Part shown: positions 27,188 to 37,257 of the stretch, piece after piece
Layout: the number at the start of each line of letters is the position of its first letter
How positions within the stretch are numbered: position 1 is the stretch's first letter
Assembly (NCBI RefSeq): GCF_000179575.2
Contig: NC_015636.1
Coordinates: 1,403,495 to 1,467,494, forward strand
DNA from: Methanothermococcus okinawensis IH1
Lineage (GTDB): Archaea > AGJL01 > Methanococci > Methanococcales > Methanococcaceae
Length of the DNA stretch: 64,000 nt
Direction: 5' to 3'
The notes under the pieces: generated by a model
Told to the model about the DNA's origin: nothing
The model's database searches: none
Seen by the model: only the letters and a program-made list of their open reading frames with translations
Program-made: the position numbers and the translations under genes

Positions 27188-27190
27188 CTA

Positions 27191-27200
27191 TTTTTATTTT
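27191..27200 (+). terminator. Oligo-T terminator after tRNA-Val
   Basis: TTTTTATTTT begins 3 bases after the tRNA end, which suits archaeal T-tract termination. No hairpin precedes it apart from the tRNA itself. Confidence 0.45.
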
Positions 27201-27329
27201 AGGAGCATATATTCATTAATATACATACACTATTTATTAGGTTCCAACCGACACGAATGTGGAGGTTGGATTTTGCTTGGCGAGCTTTTTTAAAGCTCGC
27301 TTAGGAATATATATTCATTAATATACATA
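27201..27329 (+). ncRNA. Candidate structured element: two GC-rich hairpins between direct repeats
   Basis: A 27-nt repeat (AGGA..ATATATTCATTAATATACATA type, two mismatches) stands at 27201-27227 and 27303-27329. Between them is a 75-bp stretch of far higher GC than its surroundings. It holds stem TCCAACC (27243-27249) with GGTTGGA (27264-27270), with an inner CAC/GTG, and a perfect 9-bp stem GCGAGCTTT (27280-27288) with AAAGCTCGC (27292-27300). No coding frame was found. GC islands in AT-rich archaeal genomes often mark RNAs, but the element could also be a repeated mobile or terminator unit. Confidence 0.45.
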
Positions 27330-27458
27330 TATAGATTTAATTAATAATAAGAATATATAATAAGAAAATAAGAATAATAAAATAAAAAGTAATAGAAAAT
27401 AAATAGATACTCATAATCCTAAAAAAATAAAATTAAAACAATAAAAAAGATAAATTAT

Positions 27459-29066
27459 TTAATAGTTCCTTCTCTGTTTAGCATAATCTACAATAGACTT
27501 TCCATTTCTTCTAGTTCTACCAAGTGTCTTCATAATCTTATCGGCATCCCTTGAAGAAACTGTAATGTATGAGAAGTTTTCAAATACTGCAACATCATCT
27601 ATATACCTACCTCTTACACCTGTTTCATCTTCAATATACTCTACAAGTTTTCTAGGGTTCATTCCATCTTTTTTTCCAAGAGCTATAAATAATCTTGTCT
27701 GACCCTCTTTAACTTCTTTAACATTACTATTTCTACTGTGCTTGATTTTGCCATATTTTTTTTCATTTAATTCATCGTTTAAACTATATTTTAAAAGGGA
27801 TGCTATAACTTTTTCGGCATCGTTGTTATTTTCTTCCAATAATTTTTTAGCAATATCAAGATATTCTTGACTAACCTCACCTGAGCTCACAATCTTTGAA
27901 ATATTTTCAATAACTGATGACTTTTTAGCATGGATAATATCTTCCACAGTTGGGAGCTCCCTTTTTTCAATATCTGTTTTTGCTATCTTCTTTATGTATT
28001 TCAATTTTCTAAATTCATCTGGTTGAACAAATGTAATTGCTGTTCCTTTTTTTCCAGCTCTTCCTGTTCTTCCGATTCTATGAACATAAGATTCTGGATT
28101 TTGTGGAAGGGAATAATTTATAACATGGGTAAGATTATTTATATCAATACCTCTTGCTGCAACATCTGTTGCTACAAGGATATTTGACCTTTTGTTTTTA
28201 AATCTGGATAATATTCTTTCTCTCTGATTTTGAACAATATCTCCATGAATACCTTCTGCCTTATATCCTCTATTTGCAAGCTTATTTGCTATGTCATTTA
28301 CATCGGCCCTTGTTTTACAGAATACCAATCCGTAAAAATCATTGTTCATATCTATTGTTCTACACAATGCTTCAAATTTATCGGAGCTCCTAACATCATA
28401 GTAAATCTGTTCTACCATATCTGTTGTCAATTGCTCCTTTTTAACACTTATTACTTCATATTTTCTCATATGTTTTTTAGCCAATCCCATAATTTTCCTA
28501 GGTAATGTGGCAGAGAAAAGAAGCATTTTTTTATCGGGGTTTGTATATCTTAAAATTTCCTCAACATCATCTATAAAGCCCATATCAAGCATTTCATCAG
28601 CTTCATCAAGGACAACATAAGAAACATTGTGTAATTTTAGATTTCCTCTTTTTAAGTGGTCCAATATTCTTCCAGGAGTTCCTACAACAATATCAACCCC
28701 TCTTTTTAATTTCCTTGTCTGTTCAGTTATTGACTGCCCCCCATAAACAGGAAGTATATTTAACTTTTTATTTCCTTTTAATGAGTTTATCTCATCTGAA
28801 ACCTGTATTGCGAGCTCCCTTGTTGGTGTAAGAACAAGTGCCTGAACATCCTTTGAATCCTCTTTAAGTGTTTCAATCATTGGTATTCCAAATGCCGCAG
28901 TTTTTCCAGTTCCAGTTTGTGCCTGTCCTATAATATCCAAGTTTCCTTTTAATAAGATAGGTATTGCTTTCTTTTGAATTGGTGTTGGACTTGTGAATCC
29001 TTTTTTTTCTAATGCATTTATTACATTTTCAGATAATCCTAATTCTTTAAATTCTGCCATAGTCAT
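27459..29066 (-). CDS. DEAD-box RNA helicase with C-terminal DbpA-type RNA-binding domain
   Basis: This 535-residue protein has every helicase motif in order: Q motif FTSPTPIQKKAIPIL, Walker A AQTGTGKT, PTRELA, DEAD in VVLDEADEMLDMGF, SAT in LLFSATLPRKI, VATDVAARGIDI and HRIGRTGRAGKKG. The last 75 residues or so (TRLFIALGKKDGMNPRKLV to the end) match the DbpA/CsdA RNA-binding domain. Enzymes of this type unwind short RNA duplexes in ribosome assembly and cold adaptation. The start ATG at 29066 has GGTTGATTAT ahead of it. It is a single gene with long flanking gaps. A link to cold response is inference from the bacterial relatives. Confidence 0.95.
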   Translation of the reverse strand: MTMAEFKELGLSENVINALEKKGFTSPTPIQKKAIPILLKGNLDIIGQAQTGTGKTAAFGIPMIETLKEDSKDVQALVLTPTRELAIQVSDEINSLKGNKKLNILPVYGGQSITEQTRKLKRGVDIVVGTPGRILDHLKRGNLKLHNVSYVVLDEADEMLDMGFIDDVEEILRYTNPDKKMLLFSATLPRKIMGLAKKHMRKYEVISVKKEQLTTDMVEQIYYDVRSSDKFEALCRTIDMNNDFYGLVFCKTRADVNDIANKLANRGYKAEGIHGDIVQNQRERILSRFKNKRSNILVATDVAARGIDINNLTHVINYSLPQNPESYVHRIGRTGRAGKKGTAITFVQPDEFRKLKYIKKIAKTDIEKRELPTVEDIIHAKKSSVIENISKIVSSGEVSQEYLDIAKKLLEENNNDAEKVIASLLKYSLNDELNEKKYGKIKHSRNSNVKEVKEGQTRLFIALGKKDGMNPRKLVEYIEDETGVRGRYIDDVAVFENFSYITVSSRDADKIMKTLGRTRRNGKSIVDYAKQRRNY

Positions 29067-29737
29067 ATAATCAACCTATTTTAATTTTTATCGGGAGGGT
29101 ATAAAACTAACTCTTAAATGTCCCAATATTATAAAATAATAGTCCATAGAAGTAAGTTTTAACCCCCTTATTTAATCGTTATTAATCTTTATTTTAATTT
29201 TTTTAATTATTTCATGTGTATTATTCATGTATCACATATTATATATGATATGTATTACTGTATATAACAAAATATGAATAAATATGATGTTATGTGAGCT
29301 CCCACTATCTATATAATATCTCCAAAAAAGCCATATACATCAATACATCATCATGCAGATTTTCCATTTTTGGATAAAGTATGTGAAAGCACTGGCACTT
29401 CCACGGATACTTATATTAAAGGTTAAATATGGAAGCACCACATTTTTAGCTAAATTACCAAAAAATTAAAAACTTTTTAAATTGAAAAAATAATCTTCTT
29501 CAATTATATGGTGTATAAATATCAAATCAAAGATTTCCGCTTAATTTCAATTTAGCTAAATTTAACTAAAAACTTATTTATACTTATGTTTTATCATATA
29601 TATAGTTTGGTATTATTATTAATTTTTTCTAAATTTTATTATATTTTTTATCAGAATTTATTTTGGAGACTTTATAAAAATTATTATAAAATTATATGTT
29701 AAGTATATTATAGTTATTATGGACATCCATATCTCAA
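29067..29737. other. 671-bp gap with a hairpin and possible gene remnant
   Basis: No intact gene is visible. At 29380-29416 an inverted pair AAGTATGTGAAAG / CTTCCACGGATACTT can form an imperfect hairpin. Around 29340-29450 the base composition is less AT-rich than the rest. A plus-strand frame there reads HADFPFLDKVCESTGTSTD and a shifted frame reads TTFLAKLPKN before a stop, as though a coding sequence had decayed. The motif TTTAGCTAAATT occurs twice, near 29439 and 29555. One GAGCTC lies at 29294-29299. Confidence 0.35.
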
Positions 29738-30178
29738 TTATTGAGCAGGAGCCGTAGGAGTTTGTTGTTTTTGACTTTCCATCAATTTAACTTTTTTCTC
29801 CAAATCTTTCTGCATCTTTTCCATAAATTTGACAGTTTTTTCTATCTGTTCTTTAATCATGGTTTCTGCATTGGTTAGCTCTTCTGAGGACTTTTTGAAG
29901 TCTTCAACAACTTCGTCTATGTTTTTTTCAAGGAACACATCTGCACCAGCTCCAACTATAATGTTTTCACTGTCAATAACCTCTGCTTTTACAAATGCTC
30001 CACCGCCTAATGGAATTAAAATCTCCTTTGATTCTTTCAATCCATTCATGGATTCAATAGATTTCATTAATTCCATCTTCATAATCTCTATTTTCCCGAG
30101 CTCATCTTGAAGTTTTTTAACCTGCTGATTGTATAATTCCAACTCATAAAATTGTTTCTGTATCTCTTCGTTTGTCAT
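29738..30178 (-). CDS. pfdA: Prefoldin alpha subunit
   Basis: This 146-residue protein has the prefoldin alpha layout: an N-terminal coiled-coil helix (EEIQKQFYELELYNQQVKKL), a central beta-hairpin part LIPLGGGAFVKAEVIDSENI, IVGAGADVFLEKNIDE, and a C-terminal coiled-coil helix ending in a Gln/Pro/Ala tail. Two alpha and four beta subunits form the jellyfish-shaped chaperone that passes unfolded proteins to the thermosome. I took the ATG at 30178 because AGGTGAAAAAA precedes it. The GTG-type extension at 30193 overlaps the binding site. No partner gene is adjacent. Confidence 0.93.
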   Translation of the reverse strand: MTNEEIQKQFYELELYNQQVKKLQDELGKIEIMKMELMKSIESMNGLKESKEILIPLGGGAFVKAEVIDSENIIVGAGADVFLEKNIDEVVEDFKKSSEELTNAETMIKEQIEKTVKFMEKMQKDLEKKVKLMESQKQQTPTAPAQ

Positions 30179-30426
30179 TTTTTTCACCTGCAATTACCTG
30201 TGATTCAATATAAATATTAATTTCTATTATTATATTTACTTTTATATTTTTTTATTCATTTTATATTTTATATTTTATTTTCTAAATTTTTTTAATTCCT
30301 CTTTATACATCTTATTTTTATGGTTTATAAATCACAAACTATATATATCTATTTATAATTATTAATAATTATAAATTTAGTTTTGCATAATCTATTATTA
30401 TTGTTATTATGCTATATGGTGATATC

Positions 30427-30729
30427 ATGAATGTTTTCGGTGTCGTAGGTTATGTATTTGTTTTATTGAAGGCTTTAAGTGAAGCATGGCTTGATGTTGT
30501 AGGAAGAAGTATAAATGGGAGTATAAATCCTCAAATTGTTGAAATAGAAACTGATATTAATAATTTAATAGGTCAGGTTCTTTTAGCATGTAGTATCACC
30601 TTAACACCTGGAACATTAACAATAGGATTGTCTCCTGAAAAAAGAGTATTAAAAGTTGCCACAATAAGTCCAAGGAAAAGGGATGAAATCATCCCATTTG
30701 AACCATATATTAAAAAAATTTTTGACTAA
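30427..30729 (+). CDS. ehbA: MnhE/EhbA-family membrane subunit
   Basis: This 100-residue protein has one clear membrane helix near the N-terminus ([19 protein letters not shown]). It carries the family motif [19 protein letters not shown] (52-70), characteristic of MnhE subunits of multi-subunit Na+/H+ antiporters. In methanogens this family supplies EhbA of the energy-converting hydrogenase Ehb, which uses ion flow to drive ferredoxin reduction for biosynthesis. No other mnh or ehb gene is adjacent. Scattered ehb genes are known in methanococci, so EhbA is plausible. The ATG at 30427 follows GGTGATATC. The symbol is a family-level guess. Confidence 0.72.
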   Translation: MNVFGVVGYVFVLLKALSEAWLDVVGRSINGSINPQIVEIETDINNLIGQVLLACSITLTPGTLTIGLSPEKRVLKVATISPRKRDEIIPFEPYIKKIFD

Positions 30730-30817
30730 ATTATAATAATTTTTATATATCTATATATTAAAGATATTTAAACTTGATGTTATTATATGTATTTATTTTA
30801 AAGTTTTTTTACATTAA

Positions 30818-31207
30818 TTATTTAAACCATTCAGGCGTTTTTAACAATTTATAACCTCCTAAAAAACCTGGTTTAGTGTGTATTTCAAAACCCAAACTTT
30901 TTAAATCCTTAATTCTTGAATGAACTGCTCCACGGCTCTCCCTGTTAATATATTTTTTTAAATATTCACCAGATATATAATCAGAATTTTTTGAAAATAT
31001 TCCTTTTTCTTCCAGTATTTTTCTGGCTTTTTTTTTCCCAAACTCTTCTATAAGTTTAGCGTATGTTTTATTAACTTCTAACAATATGCACAATATTATA
31101 AAATGACCTAAATCTAATTTTAAATCTTTCTCGTAGGCATGTTCTAAAAATGTCCAAAAATCTAAATTCTTTCCATATTTCTTAAAATCCAATCTTTCAG
31201 GTGGCAT
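30818..31207 (-). CDS. Putative winged-helix protein of unknown role
   Basis: I do not recognise this 129-residue protein. It is helical and charged. The C-terminal 35 residues, starting at about residue 94 (RGAVHSRIKDLKSLGFEIHT, then KPGFLGGYKLLKTPEW), look like the recognition helix and wing of a winged-helix DNA-binding domain. An upstream helical part includes EFGKKKARKILEEKGIFSKN. A regulator is the most economical guess. GTGATAGAT precedes the ATG. It faces the EhbA-like gene convergently and is divergent from rfcL across a 344-bp gap, so it could regulate rfcL or itself, which is speculation. Confidence 0.6.
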   Translation of the reverse strand: MPPERLDFKKYGKNLDFWTFLEHAYEKDLKLDLGHFIILCILLEVNKTYAKLIEEFGKKKARKILEEKGIFSKNSDYISGEYLKKYINRESRGAVHSRIKDLKSLGFEIHTKPGFLGGYKLLKTPEWFK

Positions 31208-31551
31208 ATATCTATCACAGAAATGGTTTATTCAAAATATACATAAAAATATAAAAAATACATATAACTAATTTATAATTACAATTAACAATAATTTATA
31301 ATTACCATAATATATATTATATTATTATTTATTTAATTTTATTAACATTATTAGTTAGTATATTTATTTAGCATATGATTTTATCAATTTATAACGCTTA
31401 TTTAGCTTTATTTATATTTAATTATATATTAAAATTTATTTATATATTAATTTACATTTATACATCATTTACTATATTTTATTATACTCTATTATAATAT
31501 TATATTTTATTATAATATTTTATTATATCTTCATATCTTTTTGGTGATTTT
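31208..31551. other. AT-rich divergent region before rfcL
   Basis: The 344-bp gap is nearly pure A/T with many partial repeats of TTATAATATTATATTT. It must contain the rfcL promoter and that of the divergent winged-helix gene. TTGGTGATTTT before 31552 is the rfcL ribosome binding site. No ORF or structured RNA was found. Confidence 0.35.
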
Positions 31552-33096
31552 ATGAATTGGGTTGAAAAATACAGACCAAAAACCATGGCTGAGGTTGTTG
31601 GAAATACAAAAATTAAAGAAGAATTAAAAAAATGGATTGAGGATTATTTACAGGGTAAGCCTGTAAAACCTGTTCTGCTTGTTGGACCTCCGGGATGCGG
31701 TAAAACAACACTTGCAAATGCCCTTGCAAATGATTATGGTTTTGAAATAATTGAGTTAAATGCAAGTGATAAAAGAAATAAGGATGTTATTAAGCAGGTA
31801 GTTGGAAGTGCATCAGTTTCAAAGTCATTATCTGGAAAAAGAGCTCTGATTATTTTGGATGAAGTTGATGGAATATCGGGAAACAGCGATAGGGGAGGGG
31901 TGAGCGAGATATTAAAAATAATAAAAACAGCAAAAAATCCTATAATATTAACTGCAAATGATATTTACAAACCATCGTTAATGTCTTTGAGAAATGCCTG
32001 TAAAATCGTGAAAATTGGGTCTGTTCATACAAATTCCATAGTCCCAGTATTGAGAAGAATAGCTCTAAAAGAAGGTTTTAATGTAGATGATAGTGTTCTT
32101 AAAATAATAGCAAAACATGCAGGTGGCGATGTTAGGGCTGCCATTAACGACTTAGAATCCCTTGCCCTTGGAAATGATTTAAATCTAGAAGAGGTTAAGG
32201 AGCTCCCAGATAGGGATGTTGAAAAAAATATATTTGATGCCATAAGAATTATATTTAAAACCACACATTACGATATTGCGGTATCTTCTGTGTATGATGT
32301 AAAGGAAGATATTGGAACTGTTGAAGAGTGGATTGCCGAGAATATACCAAGGGAATACAAAAAGAAAGAGGATATAGTCCGTGCTTATGATTATCTTTCA
32401 AAGGCAGATATATTTTTAGGAAGAGTTTATAAAAGGCAGTATTATGGGCTTTGGAGATATGCCTCTGCACTCATGACTGCGGGAGTAGCTCTTGCAAAGG
32501 ATGAAAAATACCGAGGTTTTGTTTCTTATGTTAGACCTACGGTATTTACAAAACTTATGAAAACAAAGGCAAAACGAAATATTTTAAACAAAATACTTAA
32601 TAAAATAAGTTCAAAAACCCATGTAGCCACCAAAAGAGCCAGAGAAGATTTATCATATCTACAACTTATACTTAAATCAAATCCCGAACTTGGAGCGGAG
32701 CTCGTAGAATTTTATGAATTTACTGTTGATGAAGTGGAATATTTAACAAATAAAACCACTGCTAAAAAGATATTTAAGATAATAAAGGAAAAAAGAGAAT
32801 TAGAAGAAAAATTAAAATCAAAATTAAAGACTTCTGAAATAGAAAAAGATAAAAATGAGACTAAAAAGAAAAAGAAGATTAAAGATAAAAAAGTAAATAA
32901 TAACGAAAAAAATCTAAAAGACAGTATTGAAACTATTGAAGAAATTATTAAAGATACTGAAAATAAAGAGAAAAAAGAAAAAGAACTATTTAATAAAACA
33001 GATGATAACAAATCCAAACCATCCAGTGCTAAAAAGGATAAGAAGGATAAAAATAAAGAAAAGCCTAAACAAATAACATTGGAAGCGTTTTTTTAA
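31552..33096 (+). CDS. rfcL: Replication factor C large subunit
   Basis: This 514-residue AAA+ clamp-loader subunit has WVEKYRPKTMAEVVGN at 3-18, Walker A VGPPGCGKTTLANA at 43-56, and Walker B IILDEVDGI near 99. SLRNACK and GDVRAAINDLESL (sensor 2) follow. With RfcS it loads the PCNA ring onto primed DNA. The tail from about residue 405 is an unusually long lysine/glutamate-rich stretch. The protein ends in KQITLEAFF, a perfect Q-x-x-L-x-x-F-F PCNA-interacting box. GGTGATTTT precedes the ATG. The lysine-rich spacer is probably a flexible tether between the AAA+ core and the clamp-binding end. Confidence 0.96.
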   Translation: MNWVEKYRPKTMAEVVGNTKIKEELKKWIEDYLQGKPVKPVLLVGPPGCGKTTLANALANDYGFEIIELNASDKRNKDVIKQVVGSASVSKSLSGKRALIILDEVDGISGNSDRGGVSEILKIIKTAKNPIILTANDIYKPSLMSLRNACKIVKIGSVHTNSIVPVLRRIALKEGFNVDDSVLKIIAKHAGGDVRAAINDLESLALGNDLNLEEVKELPDRDVEKNIFDAIRIIFKTTHYDIAVSSVYDVKEDIGTVEEWIAENIPREYKKKEDIVRAYDYLSKADIFLGRVYKRQYYGLWRYASALMTAGVALAKDEKYRGFVSYVRPTVFTKLMKTKAKRNILNKILNKISSKTHVATKRAREDLSYLQLILKSNPELGAELVEFYEFTVDEVEYLTNKTTAKKIFKIIKEKRELEEKLKSKLKTSEIEKDKNETKKKKKIKDKKVNNNEKNLKDSIETIEEIIKDTENKEKKEKELFNKTDDNKSKPSSAKKDKKDKNKEKPKQITLEAFF

Positions 33097-33169
33097 AATT
33101 TTAATTTCTTTCTTAAAGTTCCATGCTTATATTCTATTTTATTTATATTTATCTATTTATTTATTTTAT

Positions 33170-34207
33170 TTATATATTTTTAACCAATATATCCAATACC
33201 AACACATACTCTCTTGGAGAATAGGATTTTACAACTCTTTTTTCCAAAATCTCACAATTACATTTAGATTTAAATAACTCAATGGCATCGTTGAAATCCT
33301 TACCAATAGTATAATAATGGATTATACCATTATCTTCGACAATATTTAGGGCTTTATCCACAAATAAGTGAGCATATTTAGGAAGATTCATTATTACCCT
33401 ATTTCCTTTTACATCTACCATTCTCACATCTTTTAGGATTGGAGTTATTTTATTTTGGAGTCTGTTCAATTCTATATTCTTTTTAAGAAGTTCTATGGCA
33501 TTAGGATTTATGTCTATGGCATAAATTTTCTTTGCATTTTTGCATGCTATGGAAAATGGACCAACTCCGCAAAACATATCAACAACAACATCGTCAAATT
33601 TTACTTTTTCCATGATTCTTTTTCTCTCCCATCCCAATCTAGGTGAAAAATAGACCTTTTCAACATCCACCCATAATTTATAACCATTTTCTTTATAAAG
33701 TGTTAAAGTTCTATACTCACCTGCTAAGAGCTCTAACTCTCTAATTCTAAACTCTCCTTTTATATTGCTTTTTCGTCTAAACACTGATTTAATGGATGGA
33801 ATTAATTTTAATGCAGTTTTTCCTATCTTTTTTCTCATTTCTTCGTTAATTTCATCCGATATTTGAAGTATTACAATATCTCCAATAACATCGTAGGATA
33901 AAGCTATAAGTCCTTCTTCTACTTCTTTTTTAAAGTTTTTAAGTAAGTATCCTCTAAAATTCATCTGTCTTTTTTTTGCTTTTTTTAGATATTCATCATT
34001 CACTTCAACAAATTCAATTTTATTAATTATTTTATTAATCAGCTCATTTATATCTTTTTTTATATCTTCATTTAAATTTATCAAGGGGATGTATAAATAA
34101 TCGTCTTCTTTTTTTAAGCTATAATTTTTATTTAGTAAATTATTATCTAAAAGAAATCTTCTTATCTTCTCCCCTTCTTTTATATCAACTTTACAACAGA
34201 TTACCAT
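33170..34207 (-). CDS. trm5: tRNA (guanine37-N1)-methyltransferase Trm5
   Basis: This 345-residue AdoMet enzyme has an N-terminal RNA-recognition region and the methylase motifs VVVDMFCGVGPFSIACKNAK, IYAIDINPNAIELLKKNI and RVIMNLPKYAHLFVDKAL. The N-L-P-K motif is the hallmark of Trm5. It methylates N1 of G37 next to the anticodon, which prevents +1 frameshifting. Length and motif order match the Trm5b class. The ATG at 34207 follows ATCGGTGATTGT. It is convergent with rfcL and is a single gene. Confidence 0.94.
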   Translation of the reverse strand: MVICCKVDIKEGEKIRRFLLDNNLLNKNYSLKKEDDYLYIPLINLNEDIKKDINELINKIINKIEFVEVNDEYLKKAKKRQMNFRGYLLKNFKKEVEEGLIALSYDVIGDIVILQISDEINEEMRKKIGKTALKLIPSIKSVFRRKSNIKGEFRIRELELLAGEYRTLTLYKENGYKLWVDVEKVYFSPRLGWERKRIMEKVKFDDVVVDMFCGVGPFSIACKNAKKIYAIDINPNAIELLKKNIELNRLQNKITPILKDVRMVDVKGNRVIMNLPKYAHLFVDKALNIVEDNGIIHYYTIGKDFNDAIELFKSKCNCEILEKRVVKSYSPREYVLVLDILVKNI

Positions 34208-34326
34208 ACAATCACCGAGATATTGGAGATTAACTTACTCCTTATTAATTTAAATATATTTTGCTTTTTAATTAAATATGAGAATAAAAGATTATTAAAA
34301 AAGAAAAATTAATTAAAAATGTGAAT

Positions 34327-34704
34327 TTATACTTTGTTTTTAAGTTTATAATAATGATATTCAACAGTTTTTAAGTTTATTCCAGTTAGTTCTGAAATCT
34401 CTTTTGGATGTTTGTCAAGATATTTAGATATAATTTCTTCATTTTTTGAAGGTCTCCCTGTTTTTACCGTTATGGGCTTAACTTCCAAACCAATGTCTTT
34501 TAATGCTTCAATTAGTTTTTTATTTGTTCGTTCATATTTTGATTTTGGCAAATATATAATCTCAATATTTGAGTTCTCCAATAGCTCAATAACTAAATTT
34601 TTGGATAATTCTGTGTTTATATATATTTCCTTTTCATCACCAAAATTTAGATTATCAATCCTTTTAATAAGTTCTTTTGCAGATTTTCCCCTTAATTCTA
34701 TCAT
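34327..34704 (-). CDS. Small helix-turn-helix protein
   Basis: This 125-residue protein consists of an N-terminal alpha/beta half (about 1-80, with KSAKELIKRIDNLNFGDEKE) and a C-terminal helix-turn-helix from about 84 (GRPSKNEEIISKYLDKHPKE, then ISELTGINLKTVEYHYYKLK). The HTH resembles the LuxR/resolvase-like short form. I do not recognise the family with certainty and think of DUF1699-type methanogen proteins. A DNA-binding regulator is likely. AAAGGATAAT precedes the ATG. It is divergent from the larger regulator at 34944 across a 239-bp gap, but no operator-like sequence stands out. Confidence 0.62.
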   Translation of the reverse strand: MIELRGKSAKELIKRIDNLNFGDEKEIYINTELSKNLVIELLENSNIEIIYLPKSKYERTNKKLIEALKDIGLEVKPITVKTGRPSKNEEIISKYLDKHPKEISELTGINLKTVEYHYYKLKNKV

Positions 34705-34943
34705 ATTATCCTTTTATTTTATATCAATATATGTAATTATATTATTATATTATAGTTATTTAAATTTATTATCATCTTATTGTATTGTTATATCTTACCA
34801 TACTATTATTTTATCTTATTATTACCACTATATGAAGAAATATATTTATATATATTTCCGTAAATAATATATAGTAGGTAGTTTAGAATTAGATATTATC
34901 GGTGTATTTAAATATATGTTAAAAAATAGAGATAGGTGGGATT

Positions 34944-35996
34944 ATGAGAGAGATTATAATTTCAGAGTGTATGGACCTATTAACCAAATATGATTTTATA
35001 GTTTCACAGTCATTTAGCAGGTCATGCTTTGATATACTTGCTAGAAAAGATGATGAAAAATATCTAATAAAAGTATTAAAAAATATAGACAGTTTAAGCC
35101 ATGAACAGTCCATGGAACTTATAAAGATATCTCGTATATTAAATGCTATTCCATTATTAATCGGGGTAAGAACAAGGAATGTTCCAATGGAAAATGATGT
35201 GGTGTATGAACGGCACAATGTAAAGGCAATAACACTTGGAACTTTTAAATTATATTTAGAAGGTAGTCCCCCTATTATTTATGCAGGCAGGGGTGGATTC
35301 TTTGTAAATATTGATGGAGAGGCACTGAAAGAAATTAGGGAAAAATTAAATATTTCAGTAGGTGAGCTCGCAGAGTTTTCAAATGTTTCAAGAAAAGCCA
35401 TATATAAATATGAACAGAATAAAGCAAATCCTTCTATTGAAGTTGCTTTAAAAATAGAACAGTATTTAGATGCTCCATTGGTCAAAGGAATACCTTTGGA
35501 ACTAAATTACAACAATGGACCTTTAAGCACTGAAACAAACAACGAGGATAATATATATAATAAATATGATAAATACGACAAGTATGGTAATGAACACGAC
35601 AATAATAGCAGTAGTGGATACGAGGAAGAATTTAAAATGCATGTTATGAAATTACTTGATGAATTGGGATTTAACATGATTGAGACAAAAAAAGCTCCAT
35701 TTGATGCAGTTGCTGAAAAACATGATATTTATGAGTATAAGGAATACAACATAAATGCATTATTATTAACAAATATTGAAGAAACAGAAACCGAAGAAAC
35801 TAGAAAGAAAGCATTAATTGTAAATAAATTATCATCTATATTAAATAGTCATTCGTTATTAATTTTAGAAAAGGGAGCAAGAGATATAGGAAATATAAAA
35901 ACCATAAGTATAAAAGAATTGGAAAAAATGGATGATGCATTTGAATTATTTGATTATTTGATAAATAAAAGTAGAAATACCTCATCCAGTAAATAA
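34944..35996 (+). CDS. Archaeal HTH regulator with two flanking nuclease-like domains (COG1395 type)
   Basis: This 350-residue protein has a central helix-turn-helix of the Xre type, LKEIREKLNISVGELAEFSN and VSRKAIYKYEQNKANPS (about 128-166). The N-terminal domain (about 1-125) belongs to the archaeal family of putative HTH regulators that resemble restriction-endonuclease folds. The C-terminal region (about 232-345) looks like a second, diverged copy of it. Between HTH and C-terminal copy is a tyrosine/asparagine/aspartate-rich linker (NIYNKYDKYDKYGNEHDNN). AGGTGGGATT precedes the ATG. The regulated genes are unknown. Confidence 0.8.
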   Translation: MREIIISECMDLLTKYDFIVSQSFSRSCFDILARKDDEKYLIKVLKNIDSLSHEQSMELIKISRILNAIPLLIGVRTRNVPMENDVVYERHNVKAITLGTFKLYLEGSPPIIYAGRGGFFVNIDGEALKEIREKLNISVGELAEFSNVSRKAIYKYEQNKANPSIEVALKIEQYLDAPLVKGIPLELNYNNGPLSTETNNEDNIYNKYDKYDKYGNEHDNNSSSGYEEEFKMHVMKLLDELGFNMIETKKAPFDAVAEKHDIYEYKEYNINALLLTNIEETETEETRKKALIVNKLSSILNSHSLLILEKGARDIGNIKTISIKELEKMDDAFELFDYLINKSRNTSSSK

Positions 35997-36099
35997 TAAA
36001 TTTTAATATAAGTATATAAAATATATAAAAACTAAAAACCAATATAATAATTAAAAAGTAAATAAAAACATAATAAATATAAAATAAATAAAATAGAAA

Positions 36100-36300
36100 T
36101 TATTTCAATGCCATTTTTACATCAGCAGCTTTTACTGTTTTTCTACCAGCATGTTTTGCCAATTCTACGGAAGTCTGAGCAATATCCATTGCTATTTCTT
36201 CTAATTGCTCAGCAAGAAGAACTGCGGCTTCTCTGCTTACTCTTTCAGCACCAGCTTTTTTTAATATTCTTTCCATTGGAGCTATTGGAAGTTCTGTCAT
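36100..36300 (-). CDS. Archaeal histone
   Basis: This 66-residue single histone fold starts [20 protein letters not shown], then [20 protein letters not shown] and ends [18 protein letters not shown]. It is a typical HMf-type histone that dimerises and wraps DNA. The [12 protein letters not shown] end is the L2-alpha3 region, and the Arg/Lys residues there are DNA contacts. The ATG at 36300 was chosen because GGTGATATAT lies before it. The in-frame ATG at 36309 falls directly behind that site. It is a single gene, as usual for highly expressed histones. Confidence 0.95.
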   Translation of the reverse strand: MTELPIAPMERILKKAGAERVSREAAVLLAEQLEEIAMDIAQTSVELAKHAGRKTVKAADVKMALK

Positions 36301-36494
36301 ATATATCACCTATCTTTATTTAATAGTTAGATTTAAGTATGTAATCTATTTTAATTATACTTTAAGTTGGTATTTTACCTATATTTAAACTTTTCGGTTT
36401 TATTTACATTCTATTTTTGTATATCTTAAAAATAATAAATTAATATTGTAATAGAAGGATAGATATATTCCGAACATAACTTATAATATTTATG

Positions 36495-37220
<726 letters not shown>

Positions 37221-37257
37221 CTAAAACAGTAATAATATTTTTCTTTAAAATAATATA

